From: Klebsiella pneumoniae
Lineage (GTDB): Bacteria > Pseudomonadota > Gammaproteobacteria > Ga0077536
NCBI GenBank assembly: GCA_945862315.1
Contig: CAMAXW010000006.1
Span: 49,007-113,006 of the forward strand
Direction of reading: 5' to 3'
Length of the DNA stretch: 64,000 nucleotides
Made by a program: the position numbers and the translations under genes. Of this stretch, positions 19,030 through 29,214 are shown one piece after another. The stretch's first letter is position 1, and each line of letters opens with the position of its first letter. The notes below the pieces were generated by a model. It had not been told where the DNA came from and did no database searches. It saw nothing but the letters and a program-made list of their open reading frames with translations.

Positions 19030-19518
19030 TCACCGGTAGCGGGCCTCGCTCTGTCGGTCAGCGGCAATTTGGGCTTCCATGAGGTCACCGTGCGCTAACA
19101 GCTTTTCTTTGGTCATCAGTAAATCGCCCCGCTGTTCGCCGTGATACTCGAAGTGGCGGGTTTCGACGATGGAATCGACGGGACAGGATTCTTCGCAAAA
19201 ACCGCAGAAAATGCACTTCGTGAGGTCGATATCGTAGCGGGTCGTACGTCGGGTGCCATCTTCGCGAGGGGCGGATTCAATGGTGATCGCCAGCGCCGGG
19301 CACACGGCCTCACACAGCTTGCAGGCAATACAACGCTCCTCGCCGTTAGCGTAGCGGCGCAGCGCGTGCAGACCCCGAAAGCGTGCTGACTGCGGCGTTT
19401 TCTCCTCCGGGTACTGCACGGTAATTTTGCGAGCGAACAAGCGGCGCCCAGTGAGTTGTAGCCCACGGGCTAACTCGACCAGCGTCAGACTCTTGAAGTA
19501 GCCAACAACAGCGTTCAT
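19030..19518 (-). CDS. nuoI: NADH-quinone oxidoreductase subunit I (2x 4Fe-4S)
   Basis: A 162-residue ferredoxin-like subunit that carries clusters N6a and N6b between the peripheral arm and the quinone site. Both 4Fe-4S motifs are complete: [12 protein letters not shown] and [12 protein letters not shown]. The N-terminus has the amphipathic membrane-contact helix ([18 protein letters not shown]). ATG 19518 is supported by GAGG upstream, with 16 bases between the nuoH stop and this start. The longer frame from 19581 would run into nuoH. Confidence 0.97.
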   Translation of the reverse strand: MNAVVGYFKSLTLVELARGLQLTGRRLFARKITVQYPEEKTPQSARFRGLHALRRYANGEERCIACKLCEAVCPALAITIESAPREDGTRRTTRYDIDLTKCIFCGFCEESCPVDSIVETRHFEYHGEQRGDLLMTKEKLLAHGDLMEAQIAADRQSEARYR

Positions 19519-19534
19519 GCAGATATCCTCATGT

Positions 19535-20623
19535 TCACGCGTGAGCAAACCAAGGCGGCAACTGCCAGACCACCGCCGCACCGATTAGGACGATCCAGAC
19601 GATGGTGATGGGCAAAAAAACCTTCCAGCCCAAACGCATGATTTGGTCGTAACGGTAGCGCGGGAAAGTAGCGCGGAACCATAAAAAGCAAAATAAGAAA
19701 AAAGCGGTTTTGAACACAAACCAGTGAATGCCATCCCCTAGCAAAGTGCCGATGACGGGCAGTTCGCCTAGGAAGGTGGGCAACGGCGAGAGCCAGCCGC
19801 CAAAGAACAGCACGGCGGTCAGCGCCGAGATAAGGATCATGTTGGCGTATTCGGCGAGAAAGAACAGCGCGAAAGCCATGCCGGCGTATTCCACGTGGAA
19901 GCCGGCCACGATTTCTGACTCGCCCTCGCTGACGTCAAACGGTGCGCGGTTGGTTTCGGCTACGCCAGAGATGAAATAGATCAGACACAGTGGAAATAAG
20001 GGCAACCAGTACCAGTGCAGCACGCTGCCCCGTTGCGCCTCGACGATGTCGCCCAGATTGAGGCTGCCCGCGGCGGTTAACACGCCCACCAGCGCAAAAC
20101 CCATGGCAATTTCGTAGGAGACTATTTGCGCTGCCGAGCGCATGGCCCCCAAAAACGCATACTTGGAGTTGGACGCCCAGCCCGCAATGATGATGCCGTA
20201 AACACTCAGTGAGGTGAGGGCCAAAATATACAGTAAGCCCGCGTTGATGTTGGTCAGAGTGAGCTCGCCGCCAAACGGCACCACCGCCCAGGCGGCTAGC
20301 GCGGGGGCTAAGGCGACCACCGGTGCAGCGAGAAAAAGAAAACGGTTAGCCCCATCAGGGATCACAATTTCTTTGGTCATGAGCTTTAGGGCGTCGGCGA
20401 TAGGTTGGCCCCAGCCCCGCAGAAAATTAAGCCCTAGCAACGTCACGCGATTAGGCCCGATGCGGACCTGCATATAACCGATGACCTTGCGCTCAACCAG
20501 CGTGGTGTAGGCGACACAGGCCATTAACGGCACCACGATGATCAAGATCTTGAGCAAAATCATCAGGACCGTCACCAGCGGTGCGGGCAAAAACGACAGC
20601 TGGGCGGCCAGTAACTCGATCAC
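19535..20623 (-). CDS. nuoH: NADH-quinone oxidoreductase subunit H
   Basis: A 362-residue, eight-helix membrane subunit that forms part of the quinone chamber of complex I. Conserved parts include [20 protein letters not shown], the loop [20 protein letters not shown] that contacts the peripheral arm, and [20 protein letters not shown]. The GTG start at 20623 overlaps the nuoG stop (GTGA). Length and motif order are normal. Confidence 0.97.
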   Translation of the reverse strand: MIELLAAQLSFLPAPLVTVLMILLKILIIVVPLMACVAYTTLVERKVIGYMQVRIGPNRVTLLGLNFLRGWGQPIADALKLMTKEIVIPDGANRFLFLAAPVVALAPALAAWAVVPFGGELTLTNINAGLLYILALTSLSVYGIIIAGWASNSKYAFLGAMRSAAQIVSYEIAMGFALVGVLTAAGSLNLGDIVEAQRGSVLHWYWLPLFPLCLIYFISGVAETNRAPFDVSEGESEIVAGFHVEYAGMAFALFFLAEYANMILISALTAVLFFGGWLSPLPTFLGELPVIGTLLGDGIHWFVFKTAFFLFCFLWFRATFPRYRYDQIMRLGWKVFLPITIVWIVLIGAAVVWQLPPWFAHA

Positions 20624-22992
20624 GCCGGCAACGCAACGGCAGCGAGGGCGAGTTCACACCGAGCGCCATTCACCAAGTGCGAGGCGAGGTGCGAAGCCGC
20701 GTGCACGCACACCACATCCTCGGGCAGGTGTTCGTCTACCAGCACCACGGCGTTAACCCGGTGGCCGGTCACTGCAAGGCTAACGGCGGCGCCATCCACC
20801 AGCCCCAAACGCGCGCAAGTCGCCGCGGCAAGGCGCGCCCATTCTTGGGTGTGTTGCGGCATTTGTTGGAGCGCCGCCGCGCGCCGCACCAAGGGGTCGA
20901 CGCTGTACATGGGCACGCTAATTAAAATTTCCAGCGCCGCCGTGTGGGGCGCCAGCGGGGCCGTTAACAAACGCTCGCACGGCGCGCCCACGGGTAAGTC
21001 GGCGGCGATCTCGGCAAGTTCCTGACTGACATCTGCGCAGGTGACGGCATCGAAGCCATCAAGGCCTAACTGCTCGCCCAGCACGCGTAGAATTTTCCAC
21101 GCGGGCCGCGCGTCGCCGGGGGGTTTGGCCACGCTGTTAAAGGTCTGCCATGCTCCATCGGCGTTCACAAAACTACCCTCGTTTTCCGCGTGCAAGGCAA
21201 TCGGCAATAACACGCTGGCCAAGGACTCCAAAGTGGGCGTGACATAGGCGCTGAGTGCCACCACGCACTGGGCCTGCGCCAGGGCGGCACCGGCTAGGGC
21301 GGGCTGCGCGAGGTCGGCATCGGGTTCGAAACCCAGCACCAGATAGGCGTTAAGCGGCGTTGCCCATTGGCCCAGCGCGGTCGCGCCCGGTTGGGCCACT
21401 CTCGCCCCACCCGGACCGCGATGCGGCACCGCGCCAGCCAGCCAAGCACCTGCGCTGTTGGCGCCCTCGGTGAGGCAGCCGAGGCGGCTGTCGGTGAGCG
21501 TCGCCAGAGTGTTGACCAGCGCCAGCAGTTGGCCGCGCGCGCTGTGCCGACCGATTTCGTTCGCCACCACAATGACGGAGCGGCTAGCACCGGCGAGCGT
21601 GGCCGCGTAGCGGCGGTGCTGGTCGTGCACGACACAGCCCTGCAGGGTATTGATGGTCTCCAGATTACCGACGGCTTCGGCTGCCGCGCGCACGATGGCG
21701 CCGAGGGCTGCGGCATAACCTTGGGGCTGACTTTGAATGCGATCAGCGAGGTCGAAGTTGTAATCCTCAGCCAGCGCATCCAGCACCAGCACCTGCGCCC
21801 CGCGCAACGCGGCTTGGCGAATGCGGTGATGGAGCAATGGCTGGTCGTGGCGGGGATAACCGCCCACCACCAACACCGCGTCCGCGTGGCTGAGATCACC
21901 GAGCGTGAAGTTCAAGCCCGGCGCTGTGGGTTCGAGGTCATCGGCGCTGAAATCTTGTTGGCGCAAGCGATGGTCAACATTAGAACTGCCCAAGCCGCGC
22001 GCCAAACGCTGCAGCAAAAAGAATTCTTCGTTAGTGCTGGACGGCGCCGCAAGCGCGCCCAAAGATTCGCCGTGGGCAGCGAGGCCGGCGCACGCCGCTT
22101 TGAAAGCGGCTTCCCAATCACACTCGCGCCACACACCGTTTTCTTTCACCCGCGGGGCCAACAAGCGCTGCTCGTGGCGCAGGCCTTGGTAGCTAAAACG
22201 ATCGCGGTCGGAGATCCAAGTTTCGTTGATGGCTTCGTTTTCGCGCGGCACCACCCGCTTCACAACCTGCCCCTTGAGATGGGCGTTGAGGTTGGAGCCC
22301 ACACAATCGTGAGGGGCGATGGTCGGGCGCTGCTGGAGTTCCCAAGCACGCGCGGAGTAGCGATAGGGTTTTGAGGTCAAGGCACCGACGGGGCAGAGAT
22401 CGATCACATTGCCCGACAATTCAGACGTCATCGCCTGCTCGACGTAAGTGCCGATTTCCATGTGTTCGCCACGGCCCGTGGCGCCCAACTCGCGCAATCC
22501 GGCCACTTCTTCGCCAAACCGAACACAGCGCGTGCAATGGATACAGCGCGTCATATCAGTCTGCACCAGCGGACCAATATTTTTATCGCGAACGACGCGT
22601 TTGCGCTCGGCGTATTGGGAGATATCGCTGCCGTAGCCCACGGCGAGATCTTGTAATTCGCATTCCCCGCCTTGGTCGCAGATGGGGCAGTCCAACGGAT
22701 GGTTAATCAGCAAAAATTCCATGGTGGCCTGTTGGCCCGACACGGCTTTTTCAGATTTTGTGAAAACCTTCATGCCTTCCATCACCGGCGTGGCGCAGGC
22801 GGGTTGAGGCTTGGGCGCGCGTTCCACTTCCACTAGGCACATGCGGCAATTGGCCGCGACTGTGAGCTTTTTGTGGTAGCAAAAGCGCGGGATATAAATG
22901 CCGGCAGCGTCGGTCGCGTCGATCAGCATTTGGCCTTTCAAAGCCTGTAGCGCGCGTCCGTCGACTTCGATATTGACCGTCTCTTCACTCAT
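20620..22992 (-). CDS. nuoG: NADH-quinone oxidoreductase subunit G
   Basis: The large 790-residue electron-transfer subunit of complex I. The N-terminal 2Fe-2S ferredoxin domain shows [19 protein letters not shown] and a following CATP; then come the His/Cys-ligated cluster region [16 protein letters not shown] and the 4Fe-4S motif [16 protein letters not shown]. The remainder is a degenerate molybdopterin-oxidoreductase fold without cofactor, as usual. It lies 14 bases after nuoF and overlaps nuoH by four bases. Confidence 0.97.
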   Translation of the reverse strand: MSEETVNIEVDGRALQALKGQMLIDATDAAGIYIPRFCYHKKLTVAANCRMCLVEVERAPKPQPACATPVMEGMKVFTKSEKAVSGQQATMEFLLINHPLDCPICDQGGECELQDLAVGYGSDISQYAERKRVVRDKNIGPLVQTDMTRCIHCTRCVRFGEEVAGLRELGATGRGEHMEIGTYVEQAMTSELSGNVIDLCPVGALTSKPYRYSARAWELQQRPTIAPHDCVGSNLNAHLKGQVVKRVVPRENEAINETWISDRDRFSYQGLRHEQRLLAPRVKENGVWRECDWEAAFKAACAGLAAHGESLGALAAPSSTNEEFFLLQRLARGLGSSNVDHRLRQQDFSADDLEPTAPGLNFTLGDLSHADAVLVVGGYPRHDQPLLHHRIRQAALRGAQVLVLDALAEDYNFDLADRIQSQPQGYAAALGAIVRAAAEAVGNLETINTLQGCVVHDQHRRYAATLAGASRSVIVVANEIGRHSARGQLLALVNTLATLTDSRLGCLTEGANSAGAWLAGAVPHRGPGGARVAQPGATALGQWATPLNAYLVLGFEPDADLAQPALAGAALAQAQCVVALSAYVTPTLESLASVLLPIALHAENEGSFVNADGAWQTFNSVAKPPGDARPAWKILRVLGEQLGLDGFDAVTCADVSQELAEIAADLPVGAPCERLLTAPLAPHTAALEILISVPMYSVDPLVRRAAALQQMPQHTQEWARLAAATCARLGLVDGAAVSLAVTGHRVNAVVLVDEHLPEDVVCVHAASHLASHLVNGARCELALAAVALPA

Positions 22993-23006
22993 GGCTGCAG
23001 CCGGCC

Positions 23007-24308
23007 TCAGGCAACGGACGAGTGCTTAGCAAACATGCTGCACCCGTGCTCGATGTAGTGTTCGAATTCATGGCGGAACCGCTTTACGAAGCTACGCACC
23101 GGCATCGCCGCTGCATCGCCCAACGCGCAGATAGTCCGGCCTTCCATTTTGGCGGCGACGTTATCGAGTCGCGCGAGGTCTTCTATTTTGCCCTGCCCAT
23201 TCACAATCCGGGTGAGCATCCGATACAACCAGCCCGTGCCTTCACGGCACGGCGTGCACTGGCCGCAGGATTCTGAGTAATAAAAGCGGGAAATGCGCTT
23301 GAGCACCATGACCAAATCGGTGGTGTCGTCCATCACGATGACCGCGCCGGAACCCAGCATAGAACCCGCTTTACTGATGGAGTCGTAGTCCATGTCGAGT
23401 TCCATCATGACTTCGCCCGGCAGCACCGGCACCGAGGATCCACCGGGGATCACCGCCTTGAGCGGGCGCCCGCCGCGCATGCCGCCAGCGAGTTCTAACA
23501 ACGACCGAAAGGGCGTCCCCAGCGGTACTTCGAAATTACCCGGGCGTTCGACATGACCGCTGACCGAGAAAATTTTAGTGCCCGCGTTATTGGGTTTGCC
23601 GTAACCGGTAAACCATTCAACCCCATTGCGCAGGATGATCGGCACCGACGCCAAGGACTCGGTATTGTTGATGGTGGTCGGTTGGCCGTATAGCCCATAG
23701 CTCGCCGGGAAGGGTGGCTTGAAGCGTGGTTGGCCTTTTTTGCCTTCTAGCGATTCGAGTAGGGCGGTTTCTTCACCGCAGATGTACGCACCCGCGCCCA
23801 AATGATCGTGGAGCTCAAATTCGATGCCTGAACCTAAGATATTTTTGCCTAGGTAACCCGCTGCATAGGCTTCTTTGAGCGCGCCCACGAACCGGGTGTA
23901 GGGCTCGTCCATGAATTCGCCACGCATGTAGTTATAGCCGGCCGTCGCGCCGATGGCGTAACCGGCGATCGCCATGCCCTCTACCAGCGCGTGCGGATTA
24001 AAGCGCAGGATGTCGCGGTCTTTGCAGGTACCAGGCTCGCTTTCGTCCGAGTTGCACACCACGTATTTCTGAACGCCAGGCGTCTTGGGCATGAAGCTCC
24101 ATTTAACGCCGGTCGGGAAGCCAGCGCCGCCCCGCCCTCTCAGACCCGAGGCTTTGACCTGATCGATGATTTCAGCCGGTGGGGTTTTCTCGCGCACGAT
24201 GCGCTCCCACACGGAATAGCCGCCCAGTTTGCGATAGGTTTCCATGGACCATGGCTGAGCGTGGCCCAAGGTTTCGAAACAGGTGAGATTTAGCGGGATA
24301 TTGCTCAT
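23007..24308 (-). CDS. nuoF: NADH-quinone oxidoreductase subunit F (NADH and FMN site)
   Basis: The 433-residue subunit that oxidises NADH. The FMN/NADH-binding glycine-rich stretch is [16 protein letters not shown], followed by [19 protein letters not shown]. The N3 4Fe-4S cluster ligands are in [11 protein letters not shown] plus a later cysteine in [18 protein letters not shown] 24308 overlaps the nuoE stop (ATGA); a longer frame from 24410 has an unrelated N-terminus and would sit inside nuoE. Confidence 0.97.
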   Translation of the reverse strand: MSNIPLNLTCFETLGHAQPWSMETYRKLGGYSVWERIVREKTPPAEIIDQVKASGLRGRGGAGFPTGVKWSFMPKTPGVQKYVVCNSDESEPGTCKDRDILRFNPHALVEGMAIAGYAIGATAGYNYMRGEFMDEPYTRFVGALKEAYAAGYLGKNILGSGIEFELHDHLGAGAYICGEETALLESLEGKKGQPRFKPPFPASYGLYGQPTTINNTESLASVPIILRNGVEWFTGYGKPNNAGTKIFSVSGHVERPGNFEVPLGTPFRSLLELAGGMRGGRPLKAVIPGGSSVPVLPGEVMMELDMDYDSISKAGSMLGSGAVIVMDDTTDLVMVLKRISRFYYSESCGQCTPCREGTGWLYRMLTRIVNGQGKIEDLARLDNVAAKMEGRTICALGDAAAMPVRSFVKRFRHEFEHYIEHGCSMFAKHSSVA

Positions 24309-24799
24309 GTTAAGGCATCCAAAATCTCGTCGACTTTCCCCGAGGTAAGATTTTCGTAGTAGACATGGTCCACCATCATCATGGGCGCCCCGCAGCAAGC
24401 GGCGAGACATTCTTCTTCGGGCTTGAGGTAGATGCGCCCGTCGCTGGTGCTAGCACCGGTCTTAATGCCCAGCTTGCGCTCTACGTGCTCCACCAAGTCG
24501 TCGCTACCCCGCAGCATGCACGAGATGTTGGTACAAATTGACACACTGTGTCGGCCGACCGGTTTGGTCTCGTACATGGAATAGAAACTGGCGACCTCGT
24601 AGACCGCAATCTTGGCCATGCCAAGGTAGGCCGCCACCGCATCCATGAGAGGCGTGGTCAAAAACCCATTGTTCTCATGTTGTACTTCGCGCAGCGCCGC
24701 CAAAATGGCCGACTGTTTGCGCTCTGGCGGATATTTAGCAACCCATTCGTCGATGACGTGGCAGGCGTGCTCTGAGAGTAGGGATAGGTGGCTGTTCAT
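24305..24799 (-). CDS. nuoE: NADH-quinone oxidoreductase subunit E (2Fe-2S)
   Basis: A 164-residue thioredoxin-like subunit holding cluster N1a next to NuoF. The four ligands appear as CTNISC and, about 36 residues on, [10 protein letters not shown] 24799 gives the normal N-terminus ([19 protein letters not shown]), 19 bases after nuoD; the longer frame to 24874 would overlap nuoD. The ribosome binding site is weak, so translation may depend on nuoD. Confidence 0.96.
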   Translation of the reverse strand: MNSHLSLLSEHACHVIDEWVAKYPPERKQSAILAALREVQHENNGFLTTPLMDAVAAYLGMAKIAVYEVASFYSMYETKPVGRHSVSICTNISCMLRGSDDLVEHVERKLGIKTGASTSDGRIYLKPEEECLAACCGAPMMMVDHVYYENLTSGKVDEILDALT

Positions 24800-24818
24800 C
24801 ACGCGGTGCTTGTGCCTG

Positions 24819-26072
24819 TTATCGATCAATTTCGCCGAACACGATGTCCATCGTGCCGATGATCGCCACGACATCCGCCAGCATGTGGCCTTGTACTAGT
24901 TCGTTCATGGCGGCCAGATGGGGGAAGCCTGGCGCGCGGGCCTTCAGCCGATAGGGCTTATTGGCACCATCGGACACGAGGTAAATCCCGAACTCGCCTT
25001 TGGGGTGTTCTACCGCCGCGTAGGCCTCGCCGGCCGGCACGCAGTAGCCTTCCGTAAAATGCTTGAAGTGATGAATGAGCGATTCCATATCGCCTTTCAT
25101 TTCGGCCCGGCTGGGCGGCGTGAGTTTGTGGTCCTCGAGCATCACGGGTCCGGGATTGGCGCGCAGCCATTGCACGCACTGTTTGATGATACGCGCCGAC
25201 TGGCGCATTTCTTCGATGCGCACTAGGTACCGGTCGTAGCAGTCGCCGTTCACTCCGATGGGGATGTCGAAATCCATGAGGTGGTAGACCTCATAGGGCT
25301 GCTTCTTGCGTAAGTCCCACGCCACCCCTGAACCGCGCAACATAGGGCCCGTGAAGCCCAGCGCTTGGGCCCGTTCAGCCGTCACGATGCCGATGTCCAC
25401 GGTGCGCTGTTTCCAGATCCGGTTGTCGGTGAGGAGGGTTTCGTATTCGTCGACGCAGGCGGGGAAGCGATCCGCGAAGTCTTCAATGAAGTCCAGCATC
25501 GAGCCTTGTCGATTGGCGTTTAACTCGCGGACCATTTTGTCGCTGCGCAGTTTCGACGCTTGATACTGCGGCATGCGATCTGGCAAGTCGCGATAGACGC
25601 CGCCGGGCCGGTAATAAGTGGCGTGCATCCGCGTGCCAGACACGGCCTCGTAACAATCCATGAGGTCTTCGCGCTCACGGAAACAGTATAAAAACACGGT
25701 CATCGCACCGATGTCCAAGCCGTGCGCGCCTAGCCACATCAGGTGATTTAAGACACGGGTGATTTCGTCGAACATCACTCGGATGTATTGCGCGCGCACC
25801 GGCGGGGTAACGCCCAACAGCCGCTCGATAGCCATCACGTAGGCGTGCTCGTTGCACATCATGGAAACGTAATCGAGCCGGTCCATGTAACCAATGCTTT
25901 GGTTGAACGGCTTGCTCTCGGCGAGTTTTTCGGTACCCCGGTGCAATAACCCAATGTGCGGATCTGCGCGTTCAATGACCTCGCCGTCCATCTCCAGCAC
26001 CAAGCGCAATACGCCGTGGGCCGCAGGGTGCTGAGGCCCGAAGTTGAGGGTCATGTTACGAATTTCAGGCAT
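24819..26072 (-). CDS. nuoD: NADH-quinone oxidoreductase subunit D
   Basis: A 417-residue subunit related to the large subunit of NiFe hydrogenases; with NuoB it lines the quinone pocket. The N-terminal [20 protein letters not shown] carries the loop histidine, [14 protein letters not shown] follows, and the C-terminus ends DIVFGEIDR as expected. It is a separate gene from nuoC (12 bases apart), unlike the fused nuoCD of enteric bacteria and pseudomonads. This is useful for placing the organism. Confidence 0.97.
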   Translation of the reverse strand: MPEIRNMTLNFGPQHPAAHGVLRLVLEMDGEVIERADPHIGLLHRGTEKLAESKPFNQSIGYMDRLDYVSMMCNEHAYVMAIERLLGVTPPVRAQYIRVMFDEITRVLNHLMWLGAHGLDIGAMTVFLYCFREREDLMDCYEAVSGTRMHATYYRPGGVYRDLPDRMPQYQASKLRSDKMVRELNANRQGSMLDFIEDFADRFPACVDEYETLLTDNRIWKQRTVDIGIVTAERAQALGFTGPMLRGSGVAWDLRKKQPYEVYHLMDFDIPIGVNGDCYDRYLVRIEEMRQSARIIKQCVQWLRANPGPVMLEDHKLTPPSRAEMKGDMESLIHHFKHFTEGYCVPAGEAYAAVEHPKGEFGIYLVSDGANKPYRLKARAPGFPHLAAMNELVQGHMLADVVAIIGTMDIVFGEIDR

Positions 26073-26084
26073 AGCGCTACGCTC

Positions 26085-26759
26085 TCAATGGCCTTTGTTA
26101 GCGTCGCCACGGATGACGCGCGGAACCAGGACTCGACTCTCAATAGACACCGGCTGATACACCACGCGCTGCTTTTCGGCGTCGTAGCGGACCTCGACAT
26201 AGCCTTCCAACGGAAAGTCTTTGCGGAACGGGTGGCCAATAAAACCATAGTCCGTTAACAGGCGGCGCAAATCTGGGTGCCCTTCGAACAGAATTCCGAA
26301 TAGGTCGAAGGCTTCTCGTTCATACCAATCCGCGCAGGGCCAAATCTCGGTGACCGACGGCAGACGCGGGGGATCTTCAGCCAACCAGACTTTGAGTCGC
26401 AACCGCCGATTATGCGCGGTAGACAGTAAGTGGTAGACCACGGCGAAACGACCGGGCAGCGCGGACTCCGGGCTCGTTGCGGGCGCCGCGGCAACTCCCC
26501 GACTAAAGCCCGCTGAACTCGCATCGTGGGTGGACCAATCGGCCTGCCCATAGGTTTGGTAGTCCACGCCGGAGAGGTCGACTAGCAGCCGGAAGGATAA
26601 ATCCGGGGCATCGCGCAGAATTTGCCCGGCCGCGCCAATATCTGCCGCAGCGATAATGGCGGTGAGTTCGCCCCGATCGACGGTGAGTTGCACCAGCGTG
26701 GCGCCCAGACGCTCGTGCAGGAGTGCGCTCAGGGCGTCAGCCTCGATGTCCGTCAGCAT
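26085..26759 (-). CDS. nuoC: NADH-quinone oxidoreductase subunit C
   Basis: A 224-residue subunit of the peripheral arm. The 30-kDa subunit signature is [20 protein letters not shown], followed by [20 protein letters not shown]. An insert of alanine-, serine- and proline-rich residues (about 110-135) precedes the core beta sheet and looks like a loop extension. ATG 26759 starts seven bases after nuoB; the frame to 26939 would lie inside nuoB. It is not fused to nuoD. Confidence 0.95.
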   Translation of the reverse strand: MLTDIEADALSALLHERLGATLVQLTVDRGELTAIIAAADIGAAGQILRDAPDLSFRLLVDLSGVDYQTYGQADWSTHDASSAGFSRGVAAAPATSPESALPGRFAVVYHLLSTAHNRRLRLKVWLAEDPPRLPSVTEIWPCADWYEREAFDLFGILFEGHPDLRRLLTDYGFIGHPFRKDFPLEGYVEVRYDAEKQRVVYQPVSIESRVLVPRVIRGDANKGH

Positions 26760-26766
26760 AACGGGC

Positions 26767-27249
26767 TCATCCCACGCGGCTAATGGTGTTGGTGCGTTTG
26801 ATTTTGGCCTGCAGTTGCATGATGCCAAACAGCAACGCCTCGGCGGTAGGCGGGCAACCGGGCACGTAGATGTCGACCGGCACGATGCGATCGCAGCCGC
26901 GCGTGACGGCATAAGAATAGTGGTAGTAGCCGCCGCCATTGGCGCAGGAACCCATCGAAATAACCCATTTCGGTTCGGACATCTGGTCGTACACTTTGCG
27001 CAGCGCCGGGGCCATTTTATTGACCAACGTACCGGCGACGATCATGACATCCGACTGGCGGGGGCTAGGCCGAAAGACTATCCCGAAACGGTCTAAGTCG
27101 TAGCGCGAAGCGCCCGCGTGCATCATTTCTACGGCGCAGCAAGCCAGTCCAAAGGTCATAGGCCAAAGCGAGCCGGTGCGCGCCCAGTTGACGACGTTAT
27201 CAACGGTGGTCGTGACAAAACCACGCTCTGGCGCTTCGTTCATTCCCAT
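26767..27249 (-). CDS. nuoB: NADH-quinone oxidoreductase subunit B (cluster N2)
   Basis: A 160-residue subunit carrying the N2 4Fe-4S cluster that reduces quinone. Ligands are the tandem cysteines in [11 protein letters not shown], the one in [16 protein letters not shown] and that in [14 protein letters not shown] 27249 has an AGGAG seven bases upstream and overlaps nuoA by 10 bases; ATG 27243 (ATGA overlap) is an alternative two codons shorter. The N-terminus is otherwise normal for the family. Confidence 0.97.
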   Translation of the reverse strand: MGMNEAPERGFVTTTVDNVVNWARTGSLWPMTFGLACCAVEMMHAGASRYDLDRFGIVFRPSPRQSDVMIVAGTLVNKMAPALRKVYDQMSEPKWVISMGSCANGGGYYHYSYAVTRGCDRIVPVDIYVPGCPPTAEALLFGIMQLQAKIKRTNTISRVG

Positions 27250-27611
27250 TCCAGCGCTCCTTTTTTCCACTCGTAAATAAAACCTACAACCAGTACGCCC
27301 AGAAAGACCATCATGGCCCAATAGCCATTGGGGCCGAGTTCTTTGAGCACCACCGCCCACGGGAAGAAAAAAGCAATTTCCAGATCAAACAGAATGAACA
27401 GGATGGCAACCAAGTAGTAGCGCACATCGAATTTCATGCGCGCGTCTTCGAAGGCCTCGAAGCCGCATTCATACGGGGCAGTTTTGGCCGCCATAGGTTT
27501 GTTATAAACGCCAAGGAGCTTGCCGATGACAAAACCGGCCAGCAACGAGATGATGCCGATACCGAGGCCAACGCCAAGAAAAATCAGAATGGGCAGATAG
27601 AGTGCTAGCAA
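27240..27611 (-). CDS. nuoA: NADH-quinone oxidoreductase subunit A
   Basis: A 123-residue, three-helix subunit at the head of the nuo operon. The conserved matrix-side loop is [20 protein letters not shown], with the cysteine that reports the active/deactive state in mitochondria, and the helix [20 protein letters not shown] is present. The best start is TTG 27611 ([17 protein letters not shown]), which aligns with the family; no ATG or GTG is available upstream and no strong ribosome binding site is seen. Confidence 0.96.
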   Translation of the reverse strand: MLALYLPILIFLGVGLGIGIISLLAGFVIGKLLGVYNKPMAAKTAPYECGFEAFEDARMKFDVRYYLVAILFILFDLEIAFFFPWAVVLKELGPNGYWAMMVFLGVLVVGFIYEWKKGALEWE

Positions 27612-27666
27612 GCTGAGATATCCACATCTAGCCCGGAGCGGGCATTTGTTCCGATTAACTCACGTG

Positions 27667-27689
27667 GCGCTGGCGTTTTTTGCCAGCGC
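27667..27689 (-). promoter_or_regulatory. Hairpin in the leader between tRNA-Leu and nuoA
   Basis: A perfect eight-base inverted repeat (27667-27674 with 27682-27689) and a seven-base loop whose RNA copy is A-rich on the minus strand. No U-tract follows, so it is not a standard terminator in the nuo direction. It may define the 3' boundary after tRNA processing or protect the nuo message. Function is inference. Confidence 0.35.
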
Positions 27690-27764
27690 AACTTTGATCT
27701 TGCTGAAGCGCGCCCAACAGTGCACGCGGGTTCATTTTCAAGCTGCCGGCTAGGGCAGGCTTGA

Positions 27765-27849
27765 TGGTGCCGACGATGAGACTCGAACTCACACGGGTTT
27801 CCCCACCACCCCCTCAAGATGGCGTGTCTACCAATTTCACCACGTCGGC
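27765..27849 (-). tRNA. tRNA-Leu (anticodon GAG)
   Basis: An 85-base class II tRNA. The acceptor stem GCCGACG pairs with CGTCGGC, the discriminator is A and the 3' CCA is encoded. The anticodon stem is CCATC with GGTGG around the loop TTGAGGG, giving anticodon GAG (codons CUC and CUU). The long variable arm and the T-arm GTTCGAGTC are present. It lies between secG and nuoA on the same strand, a common location in beta- and gammaproteobacteria. Confidence 0.96.
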
Positions 27850-27891
27850 GTTGAACCCGCGACCTGCTAACTCTTCGCGGCGGCTGCAACG

Positions 27892-27915
27892 GCGGGCATG
27901 ATACGAGATGCCCGC
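27892..27915. repeat. Inverted repeat between secG and tRNA-Leu
   Basis: Perfect eight-base arms (27892-27899 and 27908-27915) around an eight-base loop. It lies after the secG stop and about 43 bases before the mature 5' end of tRNA-Leu. No T-tract follows on the minus strand. It could be a secG 3' end, a processing site, or overlap the tRNA promoter (a TATCAT-like box lies in the loop on the minus strand). Confidence 0.35.
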
Positions 27916-27952
27916 AATCGTGGCCAGATTTTTATTGTCCTGAAAAATTAAT

Positions 27953-28363
27953 TTAGGGTTTTGTTGACGGAATTTTTGGCATATCTGGGGCGGTCACGGG
28001 TGCCGGGGGCTGTTTAGCAACGACTGGCGGGGTGAGCGTTGTTGGCGTCGCGGGCGCGAGCGTCGTGGCAGCGGGCGGGGCGGCGGCCGGCGTGCTGGAG
28101 AGTTGATCGATCAGGCTCAAGGGTTGTTTTTGGTGGGCGGCGAGAAACGCTAACACCAGACAGTTGGCCAGAAACACCGTCGCCAAAACAGAGGTCGTAC
28201 GCGACAAGAATGACGCCGTGCCACGCGCGCCGAACACGGTGCCGGAGGCTCCACCACCGAATGACGCACCCGTCGAGGCACCTCGCCCTTGCTGGAGCAG
28301 AATGAAGGCAATGAGTGCAATCGCTACCAACACGTGCAGGGCGAGCAGAATAGTTTGTAACAT
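27953..28363 (-). CDS. secG: Preprotein translocase subunit SecG
   Basis: A two-helix subunit of the SecYEG protein-export channel. The first 75 residues match SecG: LLALHVLVAIALIAFILLQQ, the cytosolic loop QGRGASTGASFGGGASGTVF with the GTVFGARG signature, and a second helix TTSVLATVFLANCLVLAFLA. The remaining ~55 residues are a proline-, alanine- and threonine-rich tail ending MPKIPSTKP, of a kind often seen in proteobacterial SecG and probably unstructured. It starts at ATG 28363, 22 bases after tpiA. Confidence 0.95.
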   Translation of the reverse strand: MLQTILLALHVLVAIALIAFILLQQGRGASTGASFGGGASGTVFGARGTASFLSRTTSVLATVFLANCLVLAFLAAHQKQPLSLIDQLSSTPAAAPPAATTLAPATPTTLTPPVVAKQPPAPVTAPDMPKIPSTKP

Positions 28364-28385
28364 CAGTTCGGTCTCCGAAATTCAA

Positions 28386-29159
28386 TTAAGCGCACGTCAA
28401 GCGGGTCAGCGCCGCGACGCAAATGGCGATGAAATCCTCGGCTTTCAGCGCCGCCCCACCAATCAGCCCACCGTCTATATCAGGCATCGCAAACAGCTCC
28501 ACCGCATTGTCTGGCTTCACGCTGCCGCCATACAGCACCCGCAGTCCAGCCGCCGTTTGCGGCGCAGTGCGGGCGATCCGCGCGCGAATGAACGCGTGCA
28601 CCGCCTGCGCCTGCTGAGGGGTCGCGGTTTCGCCGGTACCAATGGCCCAGACGGGTTCATAGGCTAGCACCAAATTCTCTAGCAACGCCGCTGCGTCCGC
28701 CGCGTTCAGCAGGGCATCTAGTTGCCGCGCGATCACCGTTTCAGTGGCCTGCGCTTGGCGTTCTAACAGCGTTTCACCGACACACAGAATGGGCGTTAAC
28801 CCGGCAGCCTGCGCGCGGCGCAGTTTCGCGAGCACACGTTCGTCGCTTTCGCCAAACAGCGCGCGGCGCTCGGAATGCCCCACGATGACGTAGCGCAGGC
28901 CCAAATCGGACAACATTTCTGCCGAGACTTCGCCCGTGTAGGCGCCACGTTCGAACTCACAGACGCTTTGCGCCCCGCTGGCGACCGCGCTACCGGCGAG
29001 TACCTCAGCAACTGCACCCAGATGGACAAACGGTGGGCACAGCGCGATTTCCACGCCGGGACAGCGCGTATGACCGTGCCGCACAGCGGCGGCCAAGGCG
29101 CGCGCCGAAGCGAGCACACCGTTCATTTTCCAATTGCCAACAACGAGGGGTTTGCGCAT
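28386..29159 (-). CDS. tpiA: Triosephosphate isomerase
   Basis: Interconverts dihydroxyacetone phosphate and glyceraldehyde 3-phosphate in glycolysis and gluconeogenesis. The 257-residue TIM barrel shows the substrate lysine in NWKMNG, the electrophile histidine in VIVGHSERRALFGE, the catalytic glutamate in LAYEPVWAIGTG, and the phosphate loops VLYGGSVKPDN and GGLIGGAALK. It follows rluB by 55 bases and precedes secG by 22 bases. Confidence 0.97.
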   Translation of the reverse strand: MRKPLVVGNWKMNGVLASARALAAAVRHGHTRCPGVEIALCPPFVHLGAVAEVLAGSAVASGAQSVCEFERGAYTGEVSAEMLSDLGLRYVIVGHSERRALFGESDERVLAKLRRAQAAGLTPILCVGETLLERQAQATETVIARQLDALLNAADAAALLENLVLAYEPVWAIGTGETATPQQAQAVHAFIRARIARTAPQTAAGLRVLYGGSVKPDNAVELFAMPDIDGGLIGGAALKAEDFIAICVAALTRLTCA

Positions 29160-29214
29160 CGAACTTAGAGCCGCTCTGAGGATCCGACAAGCTTAACGGG
29201 GTGGTTAGCCCAGA

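Noticed and set aside
21367..22374. A 335-codon plus-strand frame antisense to nuoG
   Set aside because: It mirrors the nuoG coding frame in GC-rich DNA, has no start signal and no recognisable motif.
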